Shown here: in pieces, positions 25,654 to 37,847 of the stretch | Numbering within the stretch: the first letter of the stretch is position 1 | Layout of the letters: every line of letters begins with the position of its first letter | NCBI GenBank assembly: GCA_947647595.1 | Contig: CANSKZ010000008.1 | Coordinates: 31,478 to 95,477, forward strand | Direction: 5' to 3' | DNA from: an uncultured Clostridium sp. | Lineage (GTDB): Bacteria > Bacillota > Clostridia > TANB77 > CAG-508 | DNA: 64,000 nt | Made by a program: the position numbers and the translations under genes | Notes under the pieces: model-generated | Database searches by the model: none | The model's input: only the letters and a program-made list of their open reading frames with translations | Told to the model about the DNA's origin: nothing

Positions 25654-25764
25654 TTGAATCTTTATTATGCAGGAACACCAGACCAATGGAGGAATATAAC
25701 AGGCTATAATACTATAAGTAACGTAACAATTTCTTGTTCAAATGGAAGTGTAATAACACAATGA
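25654..25764 (+). pseudogene. Remnant of a BspA-like leucine-rich repeat protein
   Basis: 37 codons from TTG: LYYAGTPDQWRNITGYNTIS then NVTISCSNG, the typical closing segment of LRR_5/BspA-type surface proteins, but with no repeats before it. It follows the conserved promoter element and an SD-like AAAAGGAG. Best read as a relic of a deleted surface protein gene, though a short expressed peptide cannot be excluded. Confidence 0.5.
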
Positions 25765-25801
25765 AATAGAGTTAGGTAAAAAAATTTAAAAATAGAAATT
25801 T

Positions 25802-25840
25802 AAGAACCAATAAAAAATTTTTAATTGGTTCTTTTTATTT
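25802..25840 (+). terminator. Intrinsic terminator
   Basis: AAGAACCAAT (25802-25811) pairs with ATTGGTTCTT (25824-25833), followed by TTTATTTT. Confidence 0.85.
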
Positions 25841-25870
25841 TCTAATTAAACAATGATAAATTTTTTCAGA

Positions 25871-25908
25871 CAGAACATATTGCTTTTTTGTCCATAAAAT
25901 GATATAAC
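25871..25908 (+). promoter_or_regulatory. ftsY promoter with a half-operator
   Basis: TTGCTT (25880-25885), 17 bases, TATAAC (25903-25908). CAGAACATATTG (25871-25882) overlaps the -35 and equals the left part of the palindrome at 6344. Confidence 0.5.
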
Positions 25909-25926
25909 AAAACAAAAGGAGGCTAT

Positions 25927-26832
25927 ATGGGATTTTTTGATAAATTAAAGTCAGGATTAACAAAGACAAAAGAGTCTTTTAATGAAAAAATAAATGATGT
26001 ATTTAGCAATTTTCGAAAAGTCGATGAAGAATTGCTAGAAGAGTTAGAAGAAGTTTTAATTATGTCTGATATTGGAGTAGAGACTTCTACACAAATTATT
26101 CAGGATTTGAGAAATAAAATAAAAAAAGAAAAAATAGAAAATGAAGAAGATGTCAAAAGTGCATTAAAAGAGATTATGCAAGAAATTTTGGAAGTGGGAG
26201 AAACTTCGCTTCAATTGGAAACAAACCCAGCAGTTATATTGGTGGTTGGTGTAAATGGAGTGGGAAAAACGACTTCTATTGGAAAAATTGCGAGTAAATT
26301 GGTGAAAGAAGGCAAAAAAGTTGTGGTTGCAGCAAGTGACACATTTCGTGCAGCTGCAGTAGAACAATTAGAAGAGTGGGCAAATCGTTCAGGAAGTATT
26401 CTTGTAAAAAAAGAGGAAGGTTCTGACCCAGCTTCTGTCGTTTATGAGGCAATTGAGAAGACAAAAGAAATAGGAGCAGACATTTTAATTTGTGATACAG
26501 CAGGAAGATTGCACAACAAAAAATATTTAATGGACGAACTGGCTAAAATTAAAAAAGTAATTGAGAAGGAAATGCCAGAAGCCAGCAAAGAAATCTTGAT
26601 GGTGTTAGATGCCGAAACAGGACAAAACGCAATTTTGCAAGTCAAAGCATTTAAAGAAACAACGGATATTACGGGAATTGTTTTGACAAAATTAGACGGA
26701 ACTTCGAAAGGTGGCGTTGTGATTGGAATTGTGGCGGAAAATAAAATTCCAATTAAATTTGTTGGTGTAGGAGAACAAATTGAGGATATGCAAACTTTTA
26801 ATTCACAGGAATTTTTAGATGCAATCTTATAA
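25927..26832 (+). CDS. ftsY: Signal recognition particle receptor FtsY
   Basis: 301 residues: a short N domain then the GTPase G domain, without the long acidic A domain of enterobacteria. GVNGVGKTTSIGKIA (P-loop), DTFRAAAVEQL, CDTAGRLHNK, and TKLDGTSKGG are all present. Docks ribosome/SRP complexes at the membrane. SD AAAGGAGG. Confidence 0.97.
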   Translation: MGFFDKLKSGLTKTKESFNEKINDVFSNFRKVDEELLEELEEVLIMSDIGVETSTQIIQDLRNKIKKEKIENEEDVKSALKEIMQEILEVGETSLQLETNPAVILVVGVNGVGKTTSIGKIASKLVKEGKKVVVAASDTFRAAAVEQLEEWANRSGSILVKKEEGSDPASVVYEAIEKTKEIGADILICDTAGRLHNKKYLMDELAKIKKVIEKEMPEASKEILMVLDAETGQNAILQVKAFKETTDITGIVLTKLDGTSKGGVVIGIVAENKIPIKFVGVGEQIEDMQTFNSQEFLDAIL

Positions 26833-26858
26833 TTTTGTAATTTAAGAAAGGAAGGAAT

Positions 26859-29702
26859 ATGGCTGAAAATAAAAATACAAAACCACAAAAGAAAAAAAAT
26901 ATTGGAATTCGAAATATTGTAGTAATTGTACTGGTTCTATTAGTTAGTTTAGGACTTGTGATAGCATTTCGAGCGGAGTATTTAGCAATTCAGGAAATAG
27001 GGGAACAATATACTGAATTGTTCTTTAAAAATGTAAATCATAAATTGTATTTAGCAGGTGGAATTTTTGTCGTTACTTATTTGCTTATTTATATTTCAAA
27101 TAAGCTTACCAAACATGGTCTTAAAAAATTTTTTGAAGATGAAAAAAAGCAAATGCCTAAATTGCCTAATAAAACATTTGCGATGATTGGAGCCATCATT
27201 TTTGCAATGATAGGAATGGCGATGCTAAATAAACAATATACGATGTTTGGGAATATCGCTTGGTTTGGAAAAACAGATCCAGTGTTTGATACGGATATTG
27301 CTTATTATATTTTTACCCTACCATTTATCGAGGCGATGATTTTTTTCATGATAGGAGAATTGGTTGCGTTATTCGTGTATACAGCGATTTATTATGTTGT
27401 TGTGATGAATGTATATTTAGATGGAATCGATATTGAACTTTTGAAAAAAAATACATTTATCAAACAAATTGTGGGAATTCTTGTAATGGTTGCTTTATTA
27501 TTTTCAGGCTATATTTTTATTACTTCACAAAATATTTTGACGCAAGATATGTTAACATTAGAAAATAATAGCAATATTGATTTAATTGGTGCAGGAAAAT
27601 CAGATGTGACAATTAAATTATGGGGGTATCGATTATTTTCAGTAGTATTATTTTTCTCAGTTGTGCGCTTGTTGAAATATGCTGTGAAAGCCAATTTTAA
27701 GCAATCTATGATTTCTATTTTAATTGTGCCAACTTATTTAATTGGAATGTTAATTGGCATGATTTATTACGACCAATTTATTGTGAAAAATGATGTGTTA
27801 GATAATCAAAAAAAATATATTGCCTATAATATAAAAAATACCAAAGAAGCCTATGGAATAAACATTGAACAACAATCGATTAACGATTATGATACGATTG
27901 CATATGATGAAATTTCCCAAAATGCAGAAGTCATTAACAATCTTCCGATTTTATCAAAAGATGTTATTTTGACAACCATTGCGGAACATCAAGATGATAT
28001 TTACTATTCTTATGGCAAAACATTTCTTGGCAGATTGGACTCAAAATTGGTTTATTTTACGCCAAGAGAAATTTTAAGCAATTTTGGAATGAGTTATCAG
28101 AATCGAACTTTTAAATATACACATGGTTATTCAATGGTACTAAATTCAGCTTCTAGCACAGACGAAAATGGCTATGCCAAATATCTTCTTTCAGATTTTA
28201 CAAATCAAGAAATAGCCAATATAAAAGAACCTAGAATTTACTTTGGGTTAGAAACCAATAGTACCATTGTAACCAATTCCAATTTCGGAAAAGAATACGA
28301 TTATCCTATCACAGCTACTAATTATATGGAAAATGAATACGACGGAAAAGCTGGCTTAAAGCTAGGATTTTGGGACCGATTAGTGGTTGGACTGGCAGAC
28401 AAAAATTTGAAACTAGCATTTTCACAATATGTTAATCGAGATTCTAAAATAATTACGAATCGTAATATTTATGAAAGAGCCAAAGTATTGTTACCATATT
28501 TGATTTATGATGAAAATCCTTATTTGGTAATCAGCAAAGAAGGAAGATTGGTTTGGGTGTTAGATGGTTATACAACGTCTAGCGAATATCCATATTCTCA
28601 ATATACGACCATAACCGTAAATGGAAATACCCAAGAAATCAATTATATTCGCAATTCTGTCAAAGTATTAATAGATGCTTATGATGGAACAACTAAATTC
28701 TACATTACAGACCGCAATGATCCAATTATTATGTCATACAGAAATTTATATCCTACTTTGTTCCAAGATTTAGACGAAGAGATTCCAGAGGATATTCGTA
28801 GCCAATTTGTGTATCCACAACTATTGTACAAGGTACAAGCAGAAATGATTAATGTATATCATGATATTAGCGAAGATGTGTTATATCGAATGGATGATAT
28901 TTGGGAAATCACCAAAGCAGAATCTTCTACCAAAACAGCAACAGCAGGAAAACCAATGGAAAGTTATTATACGATGTTAAAAACAAAAGATAAGGAAAAA
29001 GCAAATTTAGGGTTGGTTACTATGTTTAATAAACAATCAAAACAAAATATTACAGCCTATTTAGTAGGAACCTACGAAAATGGAAATCCAGAATTAGCCC
29101 TTTATAAATTTGATTCAGAAAGCAATGTAGCTAGCATTTTGCAACTAAGTTCTCAAATTGAGCAAGATGAAACAATTTCAAATGAGTTATCAAATTTGAA
29201 TGTTTCAGGAACCAAACTAATAAAAAATCTAATTATCGTACCAATTGACAATACGTTATTATATGTTGAACCAGTATTTCAAGTTCGTTTAAATGAAAGT
29301 GAAATTCCAGTTCTCAAAAAAGTGATTGTAGCCTCAGGAAATAAATTAGCGATTGGAGACGATTTGAATGATGCCATTTCCAATTTGTTTACCGATTATG
29401 CGGTGGATTTGGAAATTGTGGATATGCAAGATGTAAATAGTGTCATTGATGCCATTATAAAATCCAACGAAAACTTAAATGAATCCTTAAATTCGAACGA
29501 TTTTGAGATGATTGGAAAAGATTTAAGCGAATTGGAAAATTTAATCAATCGCTTGTCAGAATTGAGAAAAGCACAATTGGAAAAAGAAAATGAAGAGAAA
29601 AAGGAGGAAACAAAAGATGAAAATGAATCTAGCGAACAAACTAACAATGTTCAGAATGATATTAGTACCAGTAATGCTAATTCTATCCTGCCTGAAAGTT
29701 GA
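26859..29702 (+). CDS. UPF0182 family membrane protein
   Basis: 947 residues. Seven or so N-terminal transmembrane helices (to about residue 310), then a large extracytoplasmic domain with family motifs such as WVLDGYTTSSEYPYS and IRNSVKVLIDAYDGT. The tail is a Glu/Lys/Asn-rich linker (about residues 900-947). Function unknown. The last 86 bases overlap pgsA in another frame. Confidence 0.93.
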   Translation: MAENKNTKPQKKKNIGIRNIVVIVLVLLVSLGLVIAFRAEYLAIQEIGEQYTELFFKNVNHKLYLAGGIFVVTYLLIYISNKLTKHGLKKFFEDEKKQMPKLPNKTFAMIGAIIFAMIGMAMLNKQYTMFGNIAWFGKTDPVFDTDIAYYIFTLPFIEAMIFFMIGELVALFVYTAIYYVVVMNVYLDGIDIELLKKNTFIKQIVGILVMVALLFSGYIFITSQNILTQDMLTLENNSNIDLIGAGKSDVTIKLWGYRLFSVVLFFSVVRLLKYAVKANFKQSMISILIVPTYLIGMLIGMIYYDQFIVKNDVLDNQKKYIAYNIKNTKEAYGINIEQQSINDYDTIAYDEISQNAEVINNLPILSKDVILTTIAEHQDDIYYSYGKTFLGRLDSKLVYFTPREILSNFGMSYQNRTFKYTHGYSMVLNSASSTDENGYAKYLLSDFTNQEIANIKEPRIYFGLETNSTIVTNSNFGKEYDYPITATNYMENEYDGKAGLKLGFWDRLVVGLADKNLKLAFSQYVNRDSKIITNRNIYERAKVLLPYLIYDENPYLVISKEGRLVWVLDGYTTSSEYPYSQYTTITVNGNTQEINYIRNSVKVLIDAYDGTTKFYITDRNDPIIMSYRNLYPTLFQDLDEEIPEDIRSQFVYPQLLYKVQAEMINVYHDISEDVLYRMDDIWEITKAESSTKTATAGKPMESYYTMLKTKDKEKANLGLVTMFNKQSKQNITAYLVGTYENGNPELALYKFDSESNVASILQLSSQIEQDETISNELSNLNVSGTKLIKNLIIVPIDNTLLYVEPVFQVRLNESEIPVLKKVIVASGNKLAIGDDLNDAISNLFTDYAVDLEIVDMQDVNSVIDAIIKSNENLNESLNSNDFEMIGKDLSELENLINRLSELRKAQLEKENEEKKEETKDENESSEQTNNVQNDISTSNANSILPES

Positions 29703-30249
29703 TAAAGCCATTGCTTGGGGCGTGTTAGAAGTAAGTGAAGGCATTCCAGTAATGATGTTGTGGATGAATTTAATCTTTATCATTGCTTCTATAACCGATG
29801 CCATTGATGGACATTTGGCGCGTTCTAGAAATATGGTAACCACTTTTGGTAAATTTTTAGACCCATTGGCAGATAAAATATTAGTATTATCAGCTTTGAT
29901 TATTTTGGTGCAATTTCATAAATTGCCAGCTTGGGTGCCAGCGATTATTTTGACGAGGGAATTTTTAGTATCTGGTTATCGCTTAGTAGCAGTTGAGAAA
30001 GGTGGGCAAGTAATTGCGGCATCTTTTTGGGGAAAACTTAAAACAGTTACCCAAATGTTAGCCATTGTATTAGCCTTTATTGATATTCATGCATTTGGAG
30101 AATTTATAGAATATGGCTATACGTTTACAAAATTAGGATTTGTAGTAAATATTATAACGACTGTTTTAATGAGTTTAGCCATTATTGCAACGATTTTTTC
30201 AGGATATGATTATTTGAAAAATGGAAAAGACTTGTTTAAAGATGCATAA
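29617..30249 (+). CDS. pgsA: CDP-diacylglycerol-glycerol-3-phosphate 3-phosphatidyltransferase
   Basis: I choose the ATG at 29617 because AAGGAGG lies ten bases before it; both are inside the upstream gene. 210 residues with several membrane helices. The CDP-alcohol phosphotransferase signature DG-X2-AR-X8-G-X3-D-X3-D is seen in DAIDGHLARSRNM and GKFLDPLADK. Makes phosphatidylglycerol phosphate at the membrane. Confidence 0.93.
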   Translation: MKMNLANKLTMFRMILVPVMLILSCLKVDKAIAWGVLEVSEGIPVMMLWMNLIFIIASITDAIDGHLARSRNMVTTFGKFLDPLADKILVLSALIILVQFHKLPAWVPAIILTREFLVSGYRLVAVEKGGQVIAASFWGKLKTVTQMLAIVLAFIDIHAFGEFIEYGYTFTKLGFVVNIITTVLMSLAIIATIFSGYDYLKNGKDLFKDA

Positions 30250-30277
30250 AACAAATTAGAAAACGGAGAAATAGAGT

Positions 30278-32936
<2,659 letters not shown>

Positions 32937-32955
32937 ATTACGAAAGGGAACAGAA

Positions 32956-33195
32956 ATGGAAAAAGAATACACATTTGAAATGTTTTGGGAAGATTTGGAT
33001 AATGGATTTCAGTTGTATTATGATTATATGGAGTGTCGTTATTTGATTTATAAATTGGATAAAAATTGTTATAAGAATGAATTAATTGAGGCGCCAGAAA
33101 AGTGTCCGCATCAGAAAAGTGCGGTATATACTTTGAAAAGAGTGAAAGAATTATTTCCGTTTATGGAAAATTTAGAGTATTATATGGAAATTTAG
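32956..33195 (+). CDS. Uncharacterised small acidic protein (79 aa)
   Basis: Between ligA and ruvB on the same strand. Aromatic and acidic (FEMFWEDLDNGFQLYYDYME), followed by a short basic middle; no Cys motif or membrane helix. AAAGGGA precedes the ATG. Possibly a small partner of the repair proteins, by position only. Confidence 0.65.
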   Translation: MEKEYTFEMFWEDLDNGFQLYYDYMECRYLIYKLDKNCYKNELIEAPEKCPHQKSAVYTLKRVKELFPFMENLEYYMEI

Positions 33196-33203
33196 GATAA
33201 AGG

Positions 33204-34217
33204 ATGAAAACTATGGAAGAAGAAAATTTGCTAGTACCGACGTTGCACGATGAAGAAGAATTGGTGAATGAGGTTTCACTCCGTCCACAGGTTTTGAGTG
33301 AATATATTGGGCAAACGAAAGTCAAAGAAAATATGAAAATTTATATTGAAGCAGCCAAAAAACGTGGCGAAGCATTGGACCATGTTTTATTATATGGACC
33401 GCCAGGACTTGGTAAAACGACGCTTTCCAATATTATTGCGAATGAAATGCATTCCAATATTCGAATTACATCTGGTCCTGCGATTGAAAAACCGGGTGAT
33501 TTGGCAGCGATTCTCACGAATTTATCAGAAAATGATGTGCTTTTTATTGATGAAATTCATCGCTTGAATAAAAATGTGGAAGAGATTTTGTATCCTGCTT
33601 TAGAGGATTTTAATTTGGATATTATGATTGGAAAAGGACCAACTGCTCGTTCGATTCGTTTGGATTTACCAAAGTTTACGCTGATTGGTGCAACAACAAG
33701 AGCAGGTTCGTTGAGTACGCCACTTCGTGACCGATTTGGGATTGTTAGTAGGTTAGAATTGTATTCTGAGCAGGATTTGGAGACAATCATTAATCGTTCG
33801 AGCGATATTTTACAAATTGAAATTGCACCAGATGCATCTAAAGAGCTAGCAAAGCGTTCTAGAGGTACGCCACGTATTGCGAATCGATTGCTAAAACGTG
33901 TTAGAGATTATGCCTTGGTACTGAGTGATGGAAATATTACGTTGGAAATTGCACGACTTGCCTTAAACAAGTTAGAAATTGATGATTTGGGGCTGGACCA
34001 TACAGATAAAAAGATTTTAGAAACGTTGATTGTGAAATATGCAGGAAAGCCAGTTGGTTTAGAAACGTTGGCAGCAACGATTAATGAAGAGACTGAGACG
34101 TTAGAAGATGTTTATGAGCCATATTTGATGCAAATCGGTTTTTTAGCAAGAACGCCACGTGGTAGAATGGCGACACCGCTTGCGTATGAACATTTGGGAA
34201 TAGAATATAAAGGATAG
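33204..34217 (+). CDS. ruvB: Holliday junction branch migration helicase RuvB
   Basis: 337 residues. AAA+ ATPase: [17 protein letters not shown] (Walker A), [17 protein letters not shown] (Walker B), [19 protein letters not shown] (sensor/arginine finger), and the winged helix end [19 protein letters not shown]. ruvA and ruvC are not in the window. Start could be 33204 or the Met at 33213. Confidence 0.97.
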   Translation: MKTMEEENLLVPTLHDEEELVNEVSLRPQVLSEYIGQTKVKENMKIYIEAAKKRGEALDHVLLYGPPGLGKTTLSNIIANEMHSNIRITSGPAIEKPGDLAAILTNLSENDVLFIDEIHRLNKNVEEILYPALEDFNLDIMIGKGPTARSIRLDLPKFTLIGATTRAGSLSTPLRDRFGIVSRLELYSEQDLETIINRSSDILQIEIAPDASKELAKRSRGTPRIANRLLKRVRDYALVLSDGNITLEIARLALNKLEIDDLGLDHTDKKILETLIVKYAGKPVGLETLAATINEETETLEDVYEPYLMQIGFLARTPRGRMATPLAYEHLGIEYKG

Positions 34218-34223
34218 GAAAAA

Positions 34224-34787
34224 ATGAAATTATTGTTACATACTTGTTGTGCACCGTGTAGTGTGTATTGTATTGAGAGTTTAAGAAGTGAGGGAATTGA
34301 ACCAGTTTCGTATTGGTTTAATCCGAATATTCATCCATATATGGAATATAAAACAAGGCGTGATACGTTGATTGAATATAGTAAAATGATTGATTTGGAA
34401 TTGATTGTGAATGAGAAGTATGGCTTACGTGAGTTTTGTCAAAATGTGGTGGGAGATTTGGAAAATCGATGCCAAAATTATTGCTATCAAGTGCGTATAG
34501 AAGAAACGGCAAAATATGCGAAAGAAAATGGATTTGATTGTTTTACGACGACGTTGTTTGTGAGTCCTTATCAGAGACATGAGAGATTAAAAGAAGTATG
34601 CGAAGAAATGGCGAAAAAGTATGAGGTTGATTTTTTGTATCGCGATTTTAGACCAGGTTTTCGCGAAGGACAAGATAAGGCGAGAGAATTGGGATTGTAT
34701 AGGCAGAAGTATTGTGGATGTGTATTTTCGGAGGAGGAGAGGTATGCGAAGCAGATATCCAATGATAAAAAAACATTTTCAAAGTAA
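34224..34787 (+). CDS. queH: Epoxyqueuosine reductase QueH
   Basis: 187 residues. HTCCAPCSVYCIESL with a CC pair near the N-terminus, FNPNIHPYMEY, TTLFVSPYQRH, and KYCGCVFSEEERY with CXC near the end supply the Fe-S and metal ligands of QueH. Catalyses the last step of queuosine synthesis in tRNA. Confidence 0.92.
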   Translation: MKLLLHTCCAPCSVYCIESLRSEGIEPVSYWFNPNIHPYMEYKTRRDTLIEYSKMIDLELIVNEKYGLREFCQNVVGDLENRCQNYCYQVRIEETAKYAKENGFDCFTTTLFVSPYQRHERLKEVCEEMAKKYEVDFLYRDFRPGFREGQDKARELGLYRQKYCGCVFSEEERYAKQISNDKKTFSK

Positions 34788-34802
34788 AGGAAAAGTGAAA
34801 AT

Positions 34803-37199
34803 ATGGAAGATAACAAAAGACAGTTTTTCAAGAATGCAACACCAGAAGTTCAAGATGAAAATTTTGAATTATTTGTGAGTCTAGTAAAAGATTTAAAAGA
34901 AGACAGTTATTATTTAAGTAAGGTGTTTTCTGATTCTGATAGAAATGTTTTGAAAAAACATAGCTTAGAATTAGCAGAGGTAATGAGTGAAAATAAAGAG
35001 AATTTAATAGTAATAGAAAATATTTGGAAATTTTTGGATAAAGAATGTCAAAAACAAAAGATTAGCATATTAAAATATGCAATGAACGAATTATTAATGC
35101 AAGATGAAAAAGAAGATAGTTTTAAAATTTGGAAAGCTACAGATTATGAAATTCAAGAAATGTTATTAAATGAATTTTTGGATAGATACGATGATAAGGA
35201 AAAAAATAATCTTATTTTTAAGGGACTAAATGGCCTATTATCACAAGAAAATTTTGAAACTATGTTAGCCAAAAATGGAGTTTTAGTAGATGATATTGAG
35301 GATGTTTATCGATTATATCATTCCATATTTAAAATGAATAAAAATGTAAATGAAACAATTGATTTGAATATGTTTGATAGCAAAATTTTAGGGGTTTTTG
35401 ATTTAGAGAAGTTAGCAAGAATTACGACTTATCCTGAAGTGCAAAGTAAAATTGTTGAATATAGTAAAGTACCAGGATTTTGTTCTGTTATGGGAGCAAT
35501 CGATGATGATAATTGGGTAATGGAGCTAGATGGAGTATTGAAGAATATTGACAATTATCCTGAATTATTTGATGATATATCAAAGGAAGAAATCGATGAA
35601 AAATCAGCGAAAAGATTGGTACAGGTTTTTTCACAAAGAGAAAACTATTTTAATATTTCAACAGTAGCAGAAGCTAGAAATTATTTTGAAATAAAGAAAG
35701 ATATTTGTCTAAAAATTTTAAATAATGAAATGGTTGAAAATTTAAGCCCAATGCTTGAACAGTATTCTGACGAAGAACGAAAACGTTTTGCTATTTTGGA
35801 AATGATGTATGGAATTGACATAGAAGAAGCTAGAAATCTGATTGAAAAGTATGGAAAAGATATTGATAAAATTGATGTTGATAAATATGGAAGAAATGTA
35901 ATCGTTTTAAAAGGAATCAAAAGAATATTAGAATGTGAAAATATTGGGGAGAAATATGAAGAAAATAAAAGTATAATTGATAATGAATTAGAAGAAATTC
36001 ATTATGAGAATATAGCAGATTTAGAAAAAGATTGTACTGATATGTATGCTCAGATGTATCAAGAGATTTTATATCACCCGCAAGAGAGCCAAAAGTTGGG
36101 GACGGTAGAATACGAAGGAACCAAAATTAAGGTATATGAAGTACAGGGCGATTTTAATATGTTTGTAAGAGCAGAAGGAGCTTGTGACAATACTTATGAT
36201 GAACCAGAAAGTTTTGCTGAAAAGTTAGATAATCCAAGTACACAGTATCATGGTAATTGTAAAAGTTTTATAAGACAAGATTCGATTGGGATTGCTAATT
36301 CAAAGGGAGTTAAGTTTGGATATTCTAGATGTGAAAATGGAACATTATTATTGTCAGCTCCATGGGATATTATGTCTAATGGTGCTAATACTGAACTTTC
36401 GACAGCGTCTGAAAAATGGAGTACAAATTGTGGAATACAATTTAGGACACCAGAAGAAATGATTAATCATACTAGGCATTCTTATAATGAATTTGATTTT
36501 GAAAAGTTAATATATGATGAAGAAAATCATAAATTTGAAGGTGATAAGCCACAGTATATTATATATGTTAAAGAACCAGAGACTGATAGAAAGAGTGATG
36601 ATAAATGGAGAATTTCTAAAAAGGCAGCAGCACAAATGAACCTTCCTATCGTAATACTAGATAGAGAAAAAAATGTTCAAAAAGAATGGGAGAGAATGCA
36701 AGAATTACAAGACATTTTAGTGGGAAAATTAGAAAATAAAGATAATATATCTGAGTCAGATTTAATCGAGAATATTGTTTTGAAGTTTGAGAATAATGTA
36801 AATAGTGTGAAGGGGTCGAAAATTCTAGAAAGTAAATATTTTACTGGTAAACAACGTCAAGATATGGTTAATAATATAGTGAAATATATAAAATCTATAG
36901 AAAATGTAGATTTTGACAAATATCAAAAATTATTTAATAAATTTAGAGATGTAGTTCAAGGTGAAGTAGATAAAACTATTTCGAATACAGGAATATCTGT
37001 TGCTGTTGATAAGTATGGATTAGGTTTTTTAAATGCTTTAAGACAAAAATGTAGTATGATAGAAGTAGAAAGATCGAAGAGAGATTTGAAAGAGGCATAT
37101 AAACGAAATGGGATAGAAACAAGTGATTTAAGTAAGGCTAGAAAGTTTTTAGAGAATGAAAAGGATAAAGAGCATAATTTAAGTGTTCGGAATAGATAA
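34803..37199 (+). CDS. Large uncharacterised protein (798 aa), effector-like
   Basis: Residues 1-400 are helical and repetitive. Residues 430-640 form a compact, motif-rich domain: VQGDFNMFVRAEGACDNTYD, YHGNCKSFIRQDSIGIA, LLLSAPWDIMSNGANTE, FRTPEEMINHTRHSYNEFDF and WRISKKAAAQMNLPIVILDR. Its conserved His, Asn, Ser and Asp suggest an enzyme. The C-terminus is a coiled coil. No signal peptide or membrane helix. An in-frame CGG lies five codons before the stop (37188). Straight reading ends SVRNR; the +1 alternative ends SVGIDNDGRGV at a TAATG overlap with the next ORF. Possibly an intracellular toxin or secreted effector; family not recognised. Confidence 0.75.
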   Translation: MEDNKRQFFKNATPEVQDENFELFVSLVKDLKEDSYYLSKVFSDSDRNVLKKHSLELAEVMSENKENLIVIENIWKFLDKECQKQKISILKYAMNELLMQDEKEDSFKIWKATDYEIQEMLLNEFLDRYDDKEKNNLIFKGLNGLLSQENFETMLAKNGVLVDDIEDVYRLYHSIFKMNKNVNETIDLNMFDSKILGVFDLEKLARITTYPEVQSKIVEYSKVPGFCSVMGAIDDDNWVMELDGVLKNIDNYPELFDDISKEEIDEKSAKRLVQVFSQRENYFNISTVAEARNYFEIKKDICLKILNNEMVENLSPMLEQYSDEERKRFAILEMMYGIDIEEARNLIEKYGKDIDKIDVDKYGRNVIVLKGIKRILECENIGEKYEENKSIIDNELEEIHYENIADLEKDCTDMYAQMYQEILYHPQESQKLGTVEYEGTKIKVYEVQGDFNMFVRAEGACDNTYDEPESFAEKLDNPSTQYHGNCKSFIRQDSIGIANSKGVKFGYSRCENGTLLLSAPWDIMSNGANTELSTASEKWSTNCGIQFRTPEEMINHTRHSYNEFDFEKLIYDEENHKFEGDKPQYIIYVKEPETDRKSDDKWRISKKAAAQMNLPIVILDREKNVQKEWERMQELQDILVGKLENKDNISESDLIENIVLKFENNVNSVKGSKILESKYFTGKQRQDMVNNIVKYIKSIENVDFDKYQKLFNKFRDVVQGEVDKTISNTGISVAVDKYGLGFLNALRQKCSMIEVERSKRDLKEAYKRNGIETSDLSKARKFLENEKDKEHNLSVRNR

Positions 37200-37217
37200 T
37201 GATGGGAGAGGTGTATA

Positions 37218-37355
37218 ATGGAAGAAAATAAAGATAAATTATATGAAAATGCTAAAAAGGCGATTGATATTTTTGGAAAAGAAAAAGATAAAAAGAAATT
37301 AAAAGAATTGGAAAGTAAAAAAAGAATACATGAAATAGAAGATGAGGAAAGATAG
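37218..37355 (+). CDS. Small Lys/Glu-rich protein (45 aa)
   Basis: ATG after GGGAGAGGTG. Begins MEENKDKLYENAKKAIDIFG, then an almost purely Lys/Glu coiled coil. Placed between the 798-residue protein and the next ORF with tight spacing; could be a chaperone- or immunity-like partner. Not recognised. Confidence 0.55.
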   Translation: MEENKDKLYENAKKAIDIFGKEKDKKKLKELESKKRIHEIEDEER

Positions 37356-37365
37356 AGAATGATTT

Positions 37366-37815
37366 ATGAATAATGATAATGAAGAAAAAATTATTTATAG
37401 AGAAGTTTATAGTATATTAAAATTATTAGGCAGTCAATATATTGACAAGATTCCTAAATCTTTGTATGATATGATAAGAAGTAATATTACGAATACTAGA
37501 GATTTGGAATATAAATCTTTGAAGGAAATAAATAAAAACAATATTCAAAAAAAATCCCTTGCTATAGTTGCTTTAATTCATATAAGCTATTGGTGTGAAT
37601 CAGAGAAAGAAAAAGAAGAATTAAATCAAATATTTATGGATAATTTTATAAAGAATGAAGACGAAAAAAGAGAAAAATATAATCCAAACAATATTTTTAT
37701 AAAAGATTCAAAGATGCAAGTCGAAAAAGAAGTAGAAGATATGATTGTATATAAAGAGCCACTATGGAAGAAAATTTTTAACAAGATAAAAGGTTTATTT
37801 TGTTTTAAAAGATAG
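37366..37815 (+). CDS. Uncharacterised protein (149 aa) with a basic tail
   Basis: Helical N-terminal domain (REVYSILKLLGSQYIDKIPK, then SLYDMIRSN), a central KKSLAIVALIHISYWCES, and a basic amphipathic tail (PLWKKIFNKIKGLFCFKR) that probably binds membranes. Eleven bases after the 45-residue ORF, so part of the same unit. Function unknown. Confidence 0.7.
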   Translation: MNNDNEEKIIYREVYSILKLLGSQYIDKIPKSLYDMIRSNITNTRDLEYKSLKEINKNNIQKKSLAIVALIHISYWCESEKEKEELNQIFMDNFIKNEDEKREKYNPNNIFIKDSKMQVEKEVEDMIVYKEPLWKKIFNKIKGLFCFKR

Positions 37816-37847
37816 CGAGTTTTATAAAAAGTAAGGAAAGAAATTGA

